Counted from the first letter of the stretch, positions 23,476-35,975 are shown. The stretch: DNA of 64,000 bases from Begonia masoniana (GCA_022432975.1 CM039510.1:35503468-35567467), one strand, 5' to 3'. Notes: generated from the letters alone by a model not told the origin. Made by a program: numbers and translations.

Positions 23476-26141
23476 TGTAACACCCGACAATTTCGGCCAG
23501 GTGATTTCTTAACTGATTTAACTGTCACCATTATTATTGGACCTTTTGATTTAAATTTAATACCAAGATTTGCTCCAAATTGTGTGAAACTAGGTTGGGT
23601 GGCAAAATTATAATAAGGGTGGGTTGTGATCGTTATATAAAGGAAATGAAAAATTTTAAAACCTCACCAACGCCACTGTAGCCGACACTTTCTCCTTCCA
23701 ACGATTTTCTCTCCCGAGCTCTCACTCTCTGCCAGCCAGTAATCCTCCCTTCGACGACCAGTTCCCTTGCTATTTCTCGGATACTCTACGCTCGAGGTAT
23801 GGGTTAGACAATGTAGTTGTCGGTTAGTTGTTAAGCTCTATCTTTCAGCTTAGTGTTGGAGTTTGGTTTCTCCAATGGCCGAGTAACAATAGTAACATTT
23901 ATAATCTAGATTTAGTAATGTCATTTCCGAATCGATTCTGGACATTTAATATAACCGACCCTGATTAATCGTTAGTTGAACTTAGCTGTTTCGGTTTTTG
24001 GATTTCAAACTGCACACAGAGAACTAGACTAAGGGATTCGGGAATGACTTTAACTACTAGATCCTAGGATGACTTGTGATTAGGATTTTTAGGATTTTGT
24101 TTTAACTACTGCGATGTAAATATTTTAGGTGAAGAAGTCTGAAGAAAAGGAGCACGAATTTGCTAAGGAAGCCAGGTAAGTGAATGTATTAAGATTTCTG
24201 GCCATTAGGGCCCTACATCTTAAGGGTACTAAATTAGTTATGTGTTTGATGTTTGTTTTAAGTTAGTAAGATTGTTGTACTTGGATGATTTACGGATGTT
24301 TGAGAACTATGTTATATGATGTTCGGATAGAGTCTACGAAGTCAACTGTCTAGTATGATATTTTTCATAGTCTGATGATTTAAGAACATTCATGTCATGC
24401 ATCATGATTTACTTCTCAAGCATATGAAAATGATTTATGAGCATGTTTTTTTCCCCCATGAACAAGATATGAGAATGAATATAAAACTTATGCAACCGGA
24501 TTAAGTGAGGGTTGGGGGCGGTTTGGCGTATGTCACTGTCCAAAGAGAAGGACCATGAATACGGCCCGAAAGGGACTATGTACACTTGCACTGTCATCCC
24601 CCTTTACGGCACAAATCTTCCCTTAATCCATATGATGAAAGTGATGAATAAGAACACGAACAAGAACAAGAAAAGAGCATGAAACGAACAAGAATCATGG
24701 TTTTCTCGCAACTATGTATTCACGTATACATGTTAGTATTGCATTCCTTACTAAGCATTAGGCTTATAGTTTAAACCTTATGATGTAGGTGATGGAATAT
24801 CAGGTGAGGACTCCAAATTTAATGAAGATGTCTAAGTTTGGTTGCTGGAAGGTGTTCAGGGAGCAATTCAGTGGCTGGATGGCGATTATGACTTGTGGTT
24901 ATGCTCATTTTATGTCAGTAAGATTTATGAGAAAACTGATGTCTAAGTAGGATAAGGTCATGTTTTTAATTTGGACTTGAAATTGTCTGGTTCAACTTTT
25001 GAGTTTGAGGATGATTGTAAGAACCTAGGACATCCTTTTTTATATGAGTCTTCCACTTACGTATCCTGAACAAGTCTATGATTTCTATTCGTTTAAGGTT
25101 TATGTCCATCCAGTTGAAATGTGTGTGAGTCGAGGTATTTCCTGTTGATTGAAGTTGCTTGATGATTATTGTGTTTTACTGCTGAATGATAGAAGCTGGA
25201 TGTAAACATCTGTGAAGGTTAGGTTATCTTTATGTCGGTATGAGTTGTTTAAAGATTTCTAGGTTTCATTGCTGTGTGATAGAAATTGGGTGAACGTATC
25301 ATCCGGCTGACGTCATCGGCAGGAACTGTGTGATAGAAGCTGGATGAATGAATCATCCGGCTGATGTCATCGACAGGAGCTGTGTGATAGAAGTTGGATG
25401 AATGAATCATCCGGCTGACGTCACCGGTGGATGGTGAACGTTTGCTGTTCACCGGATGATGTCTCTTATCGGATGAGGTAAGTGAGTCATGTGTTTTGCA
25501 CAAGCCTACCGGAAGATGTCTCTGACGGATGAGGACATCATCCGGCTGACGTCATCGATGGATGGTGAACGATTGTTGTTCACCGGATGATGTCTCTTAC
25601 TGGCGATGTTAAGTAGTCACGTGAGATGCACATGATAACCGGATGATGTAGATTTTCACTACCGGTAGAAGCGAGCCCTGTGCTTGTCGTTTAGCGATCG
25701 ACATAAGTGAGTTTTATGTTTTGTCGTTTAGTGATCGGTAGAGGTCGAGTGTTTTATGCATCGGATGATGTGGGTAGAGCTGCTTGTTGTCTAGCAACCG
25801 GCAGATACCTGCAATTTCGAGCAGCTCAAGAATAATGAGGTCGAGTACTCTAAGGGCATTTTCTATTGCCTGATTATGTTATAAAACCAATGTCTAAGTT
25901 AGTCGTTCGATTCTGTTGATGATGAATTCGCAAAATCTAAGATGAAGGCAAGTTTTGAAAGGATTGAGCTTTGTCAATTATAGCGTTGTCCCGAGTTCTG
26001 TCAAAGAAAAAGAACAAAAAATAAAAAATAATAAGATATATATATATATATATACACATAAAGTTGTACAGATAGGAGGATTAATATTTATGATTTAAGA
26101 AAGTTTATTAATTATGCCTTGACCCTATTGGGGTCGTTACA
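23476..26141 (+). mobile_element. Solo LTR S2 (gypsy type)
   Basis: A 2666-bp LTR from TGTAACACCC to GTCGTTACA, with target duplication CAGAG at 23471-23475 and 26142-26146, inserted in the extra ORF of Sire-1. A TATA-like sequence (TTATATAAAG, near 23633) precedes a CT-rich stretch. Splice-like junctions are: donor CGAG|GTATGG at 23797, acceptor TTAG at 24127-24128, donor CCAG|GTAAGT at 24176, acceptor GTAG at 24787-24788. The middle exon is 47 nt. A long-range inverted repeat GGATTAAG (24498) / CTTAATCC (24622) lies in the second intron-like part. Confidence 0.93.
25276..25640. repeat. Diverged tandem repeats with TGACGTCA sites in S2
   Basis: About three copies of a unit of roughly 50-55 bp (GTGTGATAGAAGCTGGATGA, then ATCATCCGGCTGATGTCATC) are followed by two longer copies around GTTCACCGGATGATGTCTCT. 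CCGGCTGACGTCA occurs near 25306, 25411 and 25541, with a TGATGTCA variant near 25361. Confidence 0.85.
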
Positions 26142-27338
26142 CAGAGAAGGCACCATGAGTGTAGGTGGAGGAGAAGGTGGAGATTCTGGAAGGGATGAGG
26201 GCACAGATAATGGAGTGGAATGTGTCACTAATGTAGGAGGTAGAGGAGCAGGAGGAGGAAGACTAGGAACAAAAGATGTAAGGGAAAGGCGAGGAGGATG
26301 AGAACGAGACACCTGAGAGGTAGAAGGTGAGTTACCAAAGGCAGGAATCTCAGATTCATCCATACCTTCTTGAATAGATTCCTCTTGCATGATAAGTTTT
26401 CTCTTCTCAAGCCTTATAGAGGCTGCCTTAGAAGCCTTTATCTTAGACACATCCAAGACAAACTACCCTTTTCTTGTTTTCTTTATTCCCTTTTTCTTGA
26501 GGGTGGTTTGAGGATAATAACTGGAGGGTTGAAGACGGACATGATCTTCATCCTCTGGAAATGCAACATCAAGCTGGGTAAATATCCTCATGAGAAGCAA
26601 GTTGTAAGGCAGAGAGGTGGCCCTGGATGACACAGCCTGAATCATTCGTCTGACAACAACAAATCCCAGGTTGAAAGGGGTCTTGTGGTAAAGTGCAAAC
26701 AGAACAAAGAGTTCCATTGCACTCACCTCATCATGGTGACCACCCTTAGGGACAATGTTGTACCCTATCATTTGATGCAATAACCTGGCCCTTATGGTCA
26801 GGTGTTTGCCCTTAAAGTGATCAGGGGATTGGTTTGGGTCTAGAGCGATAGTCTTGAGAAAACCAAGACCCTCAGAGGTACCAAAGAAAGGAAGTTCAGA
26901 TCCGGAATAATAAAGGTGAGGGCAACTATCTAAATGAGAGCACTCCAAAAGAGCATTTATGGATTGGGGTGTGAGTTTTATGTGCTTTCCATACACATAA
27001 CTCTTAACTGTAGAGAAATCAGAGGAAAAACCCAAATTGGCATAAAACATTCAGATAGCTTTAGGGTAATAGTAAGATTCTACATCAAACAGTCCTAATA
27101 ACCCGAGATCCTTCAGGGGTTCAACAATATCCATGCCAGCAAAGTCTTCAAAGAAAATACCACGATAGGGAATCAGAGATTTGTGCATAAAGTCGTCATG
27201 GTACCTTGCTTCAGAAGCTTGACTGGTGAAGAAGAAAGATGGCCACGCGTTTGCACGAGGAATCACACGAGGCGGACGAGCTGAAACTTTAGCCTTCTTC
27301 TTGGCTGGTTTAGGAAGAGCGTGAGACGATGAGGCCAT

Positions 27339-27626
27339 TTGAACGATTCGAAGAAGAAAACCTAGAGAGATAAAAGATTGGATGCAGGAACTTTCTGAAA
27401 GAGCGCGAAATATGAAGCGTCATTGAAAGGAAGCAGAGTTTAAATGGAGTAGGGCATCGCCCGACAGGATGTAGTCACACGTGTAAAACCGATTCGCCCG
27501 ATGGGTCACACGTGTCGGCAGATTAAGAATACATCTTCCGATGCCTATCGGCAGATATGCATCTACCGATGCCTTCCCAACTAAAAACTGCACTATCACT
27601 TAAGATTCACCAACAGAGGAATAACC
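27339..27626 (-). other. Spacer between RNase H and the extra ORF of Sire-1
   Basis: 288 bp without a reading frame. It contains two CACACGTGT motifs near 27476 and 27506 and two CATCTTCCGATGCC-like repeats near 27531-27571. It may hold the promoter or splice acceptor for the downstream ORF, but nothing here proves that. Confidence 0.5.
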
Positions 27627-27850
27627 TTAGTTTTTCTCAACCCGAATGAGACCTAGCCTTATTCTAATATTATTGAAGGTCTTTTCATTCAAAGGCTTGG
27701 TAAAGATGTCTGCTAGTTGGTCTACAGATTTAACAAATTCTAAAGAGATATCACGTCTTAGAACATGCTCTCTTATGAAGTGGTATATGACATCGATATG
27801 CTTGGTTCTAGAATGTCGAATTGGATTTTTGAAAATATTGATAGCACTGG
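27627..27850 (-). pseudogene. pol: C-terminal end of Sire-1 RNase H
   Basis: Completes the Sire-1 pol gene after the TekA-3 insertion. It contains the usual copia RNase H tail (HSRTKHIDVIYHFIREHV, then QLADIFTKPLNE) and ends in TAA at 27627-27629. The left copy of the TekA-3 target duplication, ACTGG, is its first five bases in plus coordinates (27846-27850). Confidence 0.92.
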
Positions 27851-28152
27851 TGTAACGACCCTAATACTGTACCCGCTTTTCTCGTACTATATATATATAT
27901 ATATATATTTTAATCCTAAGTTTAAACGGAATTTAAAACGGAAACAAAATTCGTAAAACGTTCGAATCTATTTTGAAAACCATCTATTAAAACTCTAAAA
28001 CAATTAAGGAAAACTTTAATTAAACTTAAAATCAATTTAAAACAAAACTTAAAACTATTTAATTAAAAACCAATCGCGGGGCAAAAAGGGGCGGTCACCC
28101 CAAAAAGGAAGGGGTGATCGATCGCCCAAAAAGGGGCTATCGATCGCCATCA

Positions 28153-28281
28153 GCGATCGCTGGCCTTTGCCAGCGATCGCCTGGTAAGTCGATCAGCGAT
28201 CGTGCCTGGCCAACAGGAGGCGATCGATCGCCACCATGTGGCGATCGATCGCCACACGCTCTGGAATTTTTCCAGAGCGTG
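28153..28281. repeat. Three adjacent perfect hairpins in TekA-3 LTR
   Basis: Hairpin 1 (28153-28180): GCGATCGCTGGC, loop CTTT, then its complement, a 12-bp stem. Hairpin 2 (28219-28253): GGCGATCGATCGCCAC, loop CAT, a 16-bp stem. Hairpin 3 (28255-28281): CACGCTCTGGAA, loop TTT, a 12-bp stem. All are perfect. The 5' LTR keeps hairpin 2 with one mismatch (about 36266-36300) and hairpin 3 perfectly (36302-36328), but lost hairpin 1 in an 88-bp deletion. Confidence 0.92.
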
Positions 28282-29806
28282 GCAATCGGGAGGCGATCGC
28301 GTTGCTTCCACTGGCAATCGTGCCACAGCAAGGGGCGACCGATCGCCAGGACAGGCGAGCAATCGCCACCCCCACTTCCTCCCTTCCTTTTTCTCTCGCC
28401 ATCTTCTTCTCTATTCCTCTTCCCCTGCTTCTCTATACTCCTAACATTCCATTCACCATTTCATCAATAATTTCATCAATAACAACCATACGTTTCGACA
28501 AAAACTCACTCGAGACTTCACCCAAAACCACGACTCGAAACACATTCAAAACATAGCTTATTTTCATGAAAATAAAATGCGTGGATATGTTTAAAACCTA
28601 AACAAATCCTCCTGTTTTGAAATCAAACAAAAGATTATAAAATCAATTTCCAAAACATTTCAAAACATCAATACGTAAACCTGTTCAGACCCAAATAACC
28701 TAATATGTCTATACAAACATCAGCCCAGACGATCCCAATAACCCCAAAACCTATACATACTTCCCCACGGGTCAGGTAAGCATCGACTGCGCAAGCCATC
28801 CTCCGTCAACTGCATCACTCCTCAGGTGGAGGGATCTCGTCCTCACCTATGTCGAAGTCACCTACACCATACAGACACCTATGAGATAAAAATCTCAGCA
28901 AGCTCTCGTAAATGTAAATGCATGCTGTGCATATGAATTCAGAAATCATGCAGCATTTTCTTTATCTTTACTCTGTGGGTGTCACCGAGATCTCAGCCTC
29001 CTAACCAGAGAGAGCACATCCAGCAGTTGGACTACTCTTTCCAGCTAGAAGAGGGGGGTACACGCTTACAACGCGTACAGCCGTGCCTGAGCCCCATCTC
29101 GCATGACCTATAACTGTAAACTGTATGAGTATGTGTTAAATGCGGTATTGTGACAGACCGCTTCGTGCCTACACAATAGATCAATAGCCCCTCTCCAGGC
29201 CGCATTACCATTTTCTTTAAAACATCGTGCGGAAATTCATTTTCTATGTTCTTTTAAAACACGTGATGCGTGAACAGTTCAATATGACATAAAGTAATCA
29301 TATATGATTCGTACCATTGAGACAATAAGACAATTAAAAACCTAACCTATACAGAACTAATCCTAACTACCCAACCAAAACAAATTTAACATATGTGTCA
29401 CCAAAACTCCTCGAGACGACCTCGACGTACGGTGTAGGCGAATCGGCCAGAGAAGATAATGAGAACTTACCTCGTGCACGCTGAAATCCAATCTCCGTCC
29501 ATTAGCGTTCACCTAGGCAATTTCACCAAATTATCGTTAAAACGAGTTTAAACTATTAAACGTCCAATTTTAACGAAATCTTTACTAAGGAGATTGTGAT
29601 GACCCGAATATGCACGTATGGGTACGATGGCTGGACGAACCAGAACCCGGATGGCGATACGTCCGCGCGGGCAAACCGGAAGGTGACAGGTCGTAAAAAG
29701 AGGGTCGTCACAATCCCACATCGCTTGGAGAAGTATGTGGAAATGAAACATATGTAAAGAGACCCGCCCAACATAGCAAGACGCGTTTTGGAGCACAATT
29801 GACAAA

Positions 29807-29884
29807 GGATCCCATATAAACTCCGAAGTTAAAAGTGCTTCGGCGAGAGCAATTCCAGGTTGGGTGACCTTCCGGGAAGTTCTC
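29807..29884 (+). other. 5S rRNA-like segment in Cas-1 left LTR
   Basis: GGATCCCAT, then CCGAAGTTAAAAGTGCTTCG, GCGAGAG, and TTGGGTGACC with GGGAAGTTC follow the order of the 3' two thirds of plant 5S rRNA. The segment includes the A-box, intermediate element and C-box regions of the internal RNA polymerase III promoter. Several changes mean this is not a ribosomal gene. Confidence 0.88.
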
Positions 29885-30254
29885 GCCAAACAAAGCTGTG
29901 AGGGGAGGATATTGGGCTACGGCCCAATCCCCAGAGCGGACAATATCTTGTTGGGAAAATGGGTCATTACAAATGGTATCAGAGCCTGTACCCAACTGGA
30001 AATGTGGCCAACGAGGACGTTTGGCCCCCGAGGGGGTGTGATTGTGATGACCCGAATATGCACGTATGGGTACGATGGCTGCACGAACCGGAATCCAGAT
30101 GGCGGTACGTCCGCGCGGGCAAACTGGAAGGTGACAGGTCGTAAAAAGGGGGTCGTCACAATCCCACATCGCTTGGAGAAGTATGTGGAAATGAAACATA
30201 TGTAAAGAGACCCGCCCAACATAGCAAGACGCGTTTTGGAGCACAATTGACAAC

Positions 30255-30332
30255 GGATCCCATAAGAATTCCGAAGTTAAAAGTGCTTCGGCGAGAGCAA
30301 TTCCAGGTTGGGTGACCTTCCGGGAAGTTCTC
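30255..30332 (+). other. 5S rRNA-like segment in Cas-1 right LTR
   Basis: Same segment as in the left LTR, with its own substitutions (for instance CATAAGAATTCC where the left copy has CATATAAACTCC). The A-box-like part starts near 30274. It is part of the Cassandra LTR and not a free 5S gene. Confidence 0.88.
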
Positions 30333-31325
30333 ACCATACAAAGCCGTGAGGGGAGGATATTGGGCTACGGCCCAATCCCCAGAGCGGACAATATCTTGCT
30401 GGGAAAATGGGTCGTTACAGAGATTCCTTAAAGCTTTAATTTAACTAATCGAGGCATATCGACAAACAAATTTACGACTGATACCTCGAAAGAACAATTA
30501 ACGAGTTTTTCCCTAAAACCCAAAAATTCTCAAATTTTAACATTCGTCCTAAATCAATTAAATTCGTCCCGTAACGTTCGATACGTTCGCATATCCTTAA
30601 TTACGGCTAACCTATAAATTTTGAGCCATAATTCACATTTTTAACGAAACCCTAAACGGAACCCTAACGTTTTTAACTCCGTAAAAATCAAACAATACGT
30701 TTCCAAAGCTTTAGAATCTTTCCTAGGGTTGCGAGAGGAGGAAGAAACGTGAAGAAAACGAGACGATCGGAGAGCTTGATCGCCGAAAATGGAGGACGCC
30801 GTGAAGGGGAAAGAGATCGCCGAAAGAGAGAGGAGAGGAAATAGGAGGGAAAATCGTGAAGTCTGTGAGGAGAGGAGAGAAAATTATGTTTTTAATAAAT
30901 TGGCTTGGCAAATTACCATTTTGCCCTTCCTTTGTTTTCTATTTGTTTCGTCCTTCGTTTCGTTAATTAGCTAACGATTCGGTTTTCACCAAATCTCCTT
31001 ATTTCACCAATATGTCCAACTTATTATTTGAGATTTATTAAAACTGTCCGTTCGCAAATCGGACCTCGTTTACTATTTTTACTACAACGTCCTTTACACT
31101 TCGAGAAACGTAATTACTCAGAATTAAGCGTTACTACTCCAAAAATTCTCATAATTTCCTTAAAATTCCTATTAATAATTAGGATTCTAATGACGTTTTC
31201 TTTTCACGAAACCGACTTGATTTGACACATTTACAAAAATGTCATTTACATTAAAATATTGAATTCCGTATAGCTGGATATTACAATCCATCCACCTTAT
31301 TTAAAATTTTGTCCTCAAAATTTGC

Positions 31326-34300
31326 CTATACAAACAACTCGGGGTACCTAGCCATCATATCTTGCTGTCGCTCCCAAGTCGCTTCTTCAATCTCATGGTT
31401 CCGCCATAGGACTTTGACCAGCGGAATCTCTTTGTTGCGTAAGACTTTAATGGAAGATTCCAAAATACGTACCGACCTCTCCTCATAAGTCAAGGTAGGC
31501 TGTACTTTGATCTCTGTTGCCTCCACAATATGCGACGGATCGCGCAAACATTTTCGAAGCATAGATATGTGAAACACATTGTGGATACTCTCCATAGAAG
31601 CCAGAAGCTCTAATCTGTACGCCATCTTCCCGATCCTCTTCAGAATAGGAAAGGGCCCCACATAACGAGGGTTTAACTTGCCCCTCCTTTCGAATCTTAT
31701 GACGCCTTTAAATGGAGAAACTCTAAGGTAAACCTCATCACCTTCTTCGAAATCTAGCTCTCTCCGTCGTGTGTCAGCATAGCTCTTCTGTCGACTCTGA
31801 GCTATCTCAATACGCTGTCGGATAACGGCAATCTTCTCTGCCGTTTGCTGTAGAATCTCAGGACTAACGATGCTGGCCTCGCCAACCTCGTCCCAATACA
31901 GTGGAGACCTAAGCTTCCGACCATACAGCGCTTCATATGGAGCCATGCCAATCGTAGCCTGGAAGCTGTTGTTGTACGAGAACTCAATCAGAGGCAAATA
32001 TCCGCTCCACGAGCCTTGAAACTCCAGCACACAAGCTCTGAGCATATCCTCAAGAATCTGATTCGTCCTCTCTGTCTAACCATCAGTCTGAGGATGAAAT
32101 GCCCTGCTGAAATTAAGCTGAGTTCCCATAGCTTTATGCAGGCTCTTCCAGAACTTCGACGTAAATCTCGGATCACGATCTGAGACTATAGAAACTGGTA
32201 CTCCACGCAGTCTAACAATTTCCTGCACGTAAAGCTCGGCGAGCTGATCCATAGAAGATGCCATCCTCACAGATAAGAAGTGGGCCGACTTTGTCAATCT
32301 GTCTACGATCACCCAAACACCATCATGGCCCTTCGTCGTCCTCATGAGCCCTACAATAAAATCCATGGAGATCTGCTCCCACTTCTACTCTGGAATCGGC
32401 AGTGGCAATAATGTTCCGGCCGGTCTCTGGTGCTCTGCCTTTATCTGTTGACAAACCAGATAGGTTTCAACGTACTTGGCGACTTCTCTCTTCATGTTCG
32501 GCCACCAGAAGTGTTGCTTCAAATCCCGGTACATCTTAGTACTTCCCGGGTGTACAGAATATGCCGAAGAATGTGCCTCGGCCAATATCTCCTTCTTCAG
32601 ATCCTCGTCGTTAGGCACGTACCACCTATGCCTGAACTTCAGAATACCATCATCTGATAAGTGGAAATCCGACGAGTCTCCTAACGTCATACTCGACCGA
32701 AGCTCCTCACACTCCGTATCATACTGTTGAGCTTCGCGTATCTTATCCAGAATAGTCGGTCGGAGAGAAATGTTGGTGAGCATACTCGACAACTCTGCCA
32801 CTATCTCCACATTGAACCTCTCAATCTCAGACCGCAGCGTAACTGACATCGCTGCTAGTGAAGGCTGACTCGTAGAAGGCACTCTACTCAAAGCATCAGC
32901 AACCTTGTTCGCCTTTCCTGGATGGTACTTGATATCAAAATCATAATCTTTGATGAACTCAAGCCATCGTCTCTGTCGCATATTCAGCTCCTTCTGCGTA
33001 AATAAATACTTCAAGCTCTTGTGGTCGGAAAATATCTTGCATTGCTGCCCATATAAATAATGTCTCCATATCTTCAGTGCGAAGACCACAGCTGCTAACT
33101 CAAGGTCGTGCGTAGGGTAATTCTGCTCGTACGACTTCAGCTGTCGAGAAGCATAAGTAATTACCTTTCCTTCCTGCATAAGCACGCACCCTAGCCCAAC
33201 TCCAGATGCGTCGCAATATATACTGAATTTATCACCTTCAACAGGCAATGTCAACACTGGAGCTGTGGTCAACTTCTGCTTCAATTCCATAAAACTATAG
33301 TCACAAGCAGCCGACCATACAAACTTTTCATTCTTCCGAGTCAAGCGTGAGAGGGGAACTGCAATCTTTGAAAATCCCTCTATAAATTTCTGATAGTAGG
33401 CAGCTAATCCGAGAAATCCACGTACTTCACGCACGTTCTTAGGCTGTGGCCAATCTCTGACCACCTGAATCTTGCTCGGATCTACAGAAACCCCTTCTTC
33501 TGATATAATGTGGCCAAGAAAACCAACTCGATCCAGCCAGAACTCGCACTTAGAGAACTTTGGATACAACTGGTGCTGGCATAGAATCCTCAGAACTATT
33601 CTCAAGTGCTCCTCGTGTTCTTCTTTCGTTTTTGAATATATTAGTATGTCGTCGATGAAAACAACCACAAACTGGTCCAAGTACTCCTTGAACACACGGT
33701 TCATCAAATCCATGAACGCTGCAGGGGCATTAGTAAGTCCAAAAGACATAACTAGGAACTCATAATGCCCGTACCTCGTTCTGAAAGCCGTTTTCTGTAC
33801 ATCTTCCTTCCGGACCTTCAACTGATAGTAACTCGAGCGTAGGTCAATCCTAGAAAATACTCGGGCACCTTGCAGCTGATCAAATAAGTCATCGATCCGG
33901 GGCAACGGATACTTATTCTTTACCGTCAATTTGTTCAATTCTCTGTAATCGATGCACATCCTGAGGGTCCTGTCTTTCTTTTTGACAAATAAAACGGGCG
34001 CACCCCAAGATGAAACGCTGGGTCGAATAAAACCCTTCTCTAACAACTCGTCAAGCTGAGTCTTCAGCTCTTTTAACTCGGCTGGTGCCAACCGATATGG
34101 GTTCTTAAACCTTGGCGCGGCATTTGGATAAACATCAATAGTAAACTCAATCTCCCGGTCTGGCGGTAACCCGGGAAGATCATCAAGGAATATCTCAGAG
34201 AACTCTCTGACTATAGGAACGTCACTCGGCTTTACTCCGCTGAGTAATTGAACATCAAATACTGAGGCCAAATAAATAGAGCACGCACCTTTAAACTGCT

Positions 34301-35807
34301 CGTTGACCTTCATGGAATAAGAAATAGGCGATCCACTCAATCGGTTCATCGCCTGATAAGAAAACTCAGCTTTACTCGGGGGTCGAAAGGTCACAATCTC
34401 GGATCGACAGTCGATGGTGGTGAAATGCTGTGCAAGCCAGTCCATCCCTAAAATAAGATCATACCGCTCTATGCTTATAACTATCAAACGAGCATAAAGG
34501 GTTATATCTCCCATTGAGATGACGTTGCCTTGGAGAATACGTTCTGACTGCATAAGCTCTCCTGAAGGAAGCATCACCCTATACTCAACCCCAGCTAACT
34601 CAGACTCTAATCCAAATCTAGTCATGCATGCAGTCGATATGAAGGAGTGCGTAGCTCCCGTATCCATCAAAGTAAAAACAGCGGTGCCCATAATCAGAAT
34701 AGTACCTGCTATCACAGAAGGACGAGCCTCGTCGTCGACATCACCAGGCTCTATAAATGTGAAGATCCTCGGCATAATCCTCCTATGATCACTACCTGAC
34801 TGATCTTGGCCGGGCTTCGGACAATCTCTGACGAAATGGCCCGCATCTCCACAACGATAGCACACATTCGTGCCCACTCTGCACTGGCCACTGTGCTCCC
34901 TCTGACACTTAGGGCAAATAGGTATCTGAGAGGCTCCTTGTACTTGCTTTTCTTTACCCCGATCACTACCTCCCTCAAGAGGTCTTTTGACACCCCTCTG
35001 TTGTTGTTGCTGTTGCTGTGCTCTTGGTTGCCAGCCCTTGCCCCTGATCTGAGGGTGAATCTCTCGAAAGAACCCCTTAGCTGGCTCCCTCGGTTTGGCA
35101 GAACTCTGATCAACTGCCTCAATATCAAGAGCTCTGGCCACAATCTCATCATAGGATACATTCTGTACCCCTGATATAGTAAGGCGCATCCGAAACTCCT
35201 GGGTAAGCCCTTGCAAAAATCTGCGTACCTTGCCCTCGTTAACGCTGACTTGATGTGGCGCAAATCGAGAAAGGGCTTCGAACTTCCTCACATACTCGGC
35301 AATCGAACCAACTTGCCGTAACTGCATGAATTCAACCATTTTCGCCTCCCGTACGGTATGACTGAAATACTTATCATAGAACAACTCTCTGAATCGCTCC
35401 CAACCCATAATCGCCACATCAGTGGTAGCCTTAATAGAATCCCACCAAAATCGAGCATCTAACGCCAGGTGGTAAGTCACCAACGCCACCCTCTCTCCGT
35501 CCTCAATGCTAGCATAGGCCAGCATGTCCTCCATGGTTCGAACCCACTCCTCAGCTGAAGAGGGATCCGTAGACTGTCCATTGAATATAGGAGGTTGGAG
35601 CTTCTGGAATCTCTCCATCCCTTTATTGCTAGGAGTCGCCGCCTCATGAGCTCTAACGCCCTCGCGGTCAATTAAGGTGCTCAACTGTTGGGTCTGCCTT
35701 TCCATCTGTTGGCCCTGACGCTCCATATGTTGGGACTGTTGTGCAATAAAGTCCTTTAAAGTGTCTATCGTATCGTCTTGGTCATCTCGGTCATTTCCTC
35801 GACGCAC
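31326..35807 (-). pseudogene. gag-pol: TekA-3 gag-pol, two stops, otherwise complete
   Basis: A single frame of about 1494 codons. Order: Gag core ([12 protein letters not shown], about residue 118), zinc knuckle ([14 protein letters not shown], about 310-330), protease ([12 protein letters not shown], about 380), reverse transcriptase ([11 protein letters not shown], about 717), RNase H ([13 protein letters not shown], about 864), integrase zinc region (about 1080) and core, then a chromodomain near the end (SVRILESSIKVLRNKEIPL). The order with integrase last marks Ty3/gypsy; the chromodomain and long LTRs fit Tekay/Del. Only two in-frame stops interrupt it: 32385-32387, where relatives have Trp, and 32076-32078, where relatives have Gln. 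Both fit transitions. A Gln run (about 270) follows the capsid. The protein would make cDNA and insert it into chromatin. Confidence 0.95.
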
Positions 35808-35959
35808 CGTAATTATATACTCCTATACAAAAGTTAAAACAAATATTCTAAGAAACTAGAAATCAGTTAAAGCTATAAACATACTTACAATTGATGAAGA
35901 ATGTCCGCGTAGTGGCTGTGCAGTCGAGTAGTCTACAGAACCGATTTTAAAACCCGGGG

Positions 35960-35971
35960 GCTCTGATACCA
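35960..35971 (-). promoter_or_regulatory. Primer-binding site, TekA-3
   Basis: Minus strand TGGTATCAGAGC, exact for initiator-methionine tRNA, four bases inside the 5' LTR that begins at 35976. Confidence 0.93.
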
Positions 35972-35975
35972 TAAA

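Larger units (their letters stand above)
22661..27338 (-). pseudogene. Extra 3' ORF of Sire-1 (so-called env-like), split by S2
   Basis: Lies between RNase H and the 3' LTR, where Sireviruses may carry an additional ORF. It runs 27338-26142 and, after S2, 23475-22661, about 670 codons. The N-terminus is basic (KPAKKKAKV). The central part (GKHIKLTPQSINALL and following) resembles the family called putative plant transposon protein. A proline/serine-rich linker follows, then a helical, coiled-coil-like C-terminus (SSIQSRIEKSVDAKLEKNKL). I see no signal peptide and no membrane segment, so the envelope label is not supported. In-frame stops lie at about 27051, 26463 and 23332, all in the same frame; each fits a single C-to-T change. 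Function unknown. Confidence 0.8.
29595..30419 (+). mobile_element. Cas-1, complete Cassandra (TRIM) element
   Basis: An 825-bp element with two 377-bp LTRs (29595-29971 and 30043-30419) around only 71 bp. The interior has a primer-binding site (TGGTATCAGAGC, 29974-29985) and a purine tract (CCCGAGGGGGTGTGAT) before the second LTR. Target duplication GAGAT is at 29590-29594 and 30420-30424. Both LTRs carry 5S rRNA-like sequence, the hallmark of Cassandra. I count 16 differences between the LTRs (about 4%). It has no coding capacity and depends on other elements for movement. Confidence 0.95.
27851..31284 (-). repeat. 3' LTR of TekA-3, with Cas-1 inside
   Basis: Starts TGTAACGACC at 27851 and ends GGATATTACA at 31284; 2609 bp without Cas-1. 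A short TA run lies near 27889. The CGATCG hairpin cluster is at 28153-28281. Splice-like junctions occur in the same minus-strand order as in the 5' LTR. The inner side abuts a purine tract (AAGGTGGATGGAT, minus). Confidence 0.92.

Noticed and set aside
28104..28375. Cyanobacterial GCGATCGC palindromes, hinting at contamination or transfer
   Set aside because: The motif lies inside an LTR with a target duplication and is part of the element's hairpins; the resemblance is chance.
28114..28556. Several ORFs of 60-118 residues on both strands
   Set aside because: They overlap each other in the CGATCG hairpin region of an LTR and recur in the other LTR with frame changes.
30241..30340. A 5S rRNA gene
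   Set aside because: The 5' third is not recognisable, the rest carries changes, and it is duplicated exactly with the LTRs of Cas-1.
29595..30419. Cas-1 looking older than its host TekA-3
   Set aside because: A first sample of the TekA-3 LTRs gave about 2% difference against about 4% for Cas-1, but the other part compared gave about 4%, so the ages overlap.
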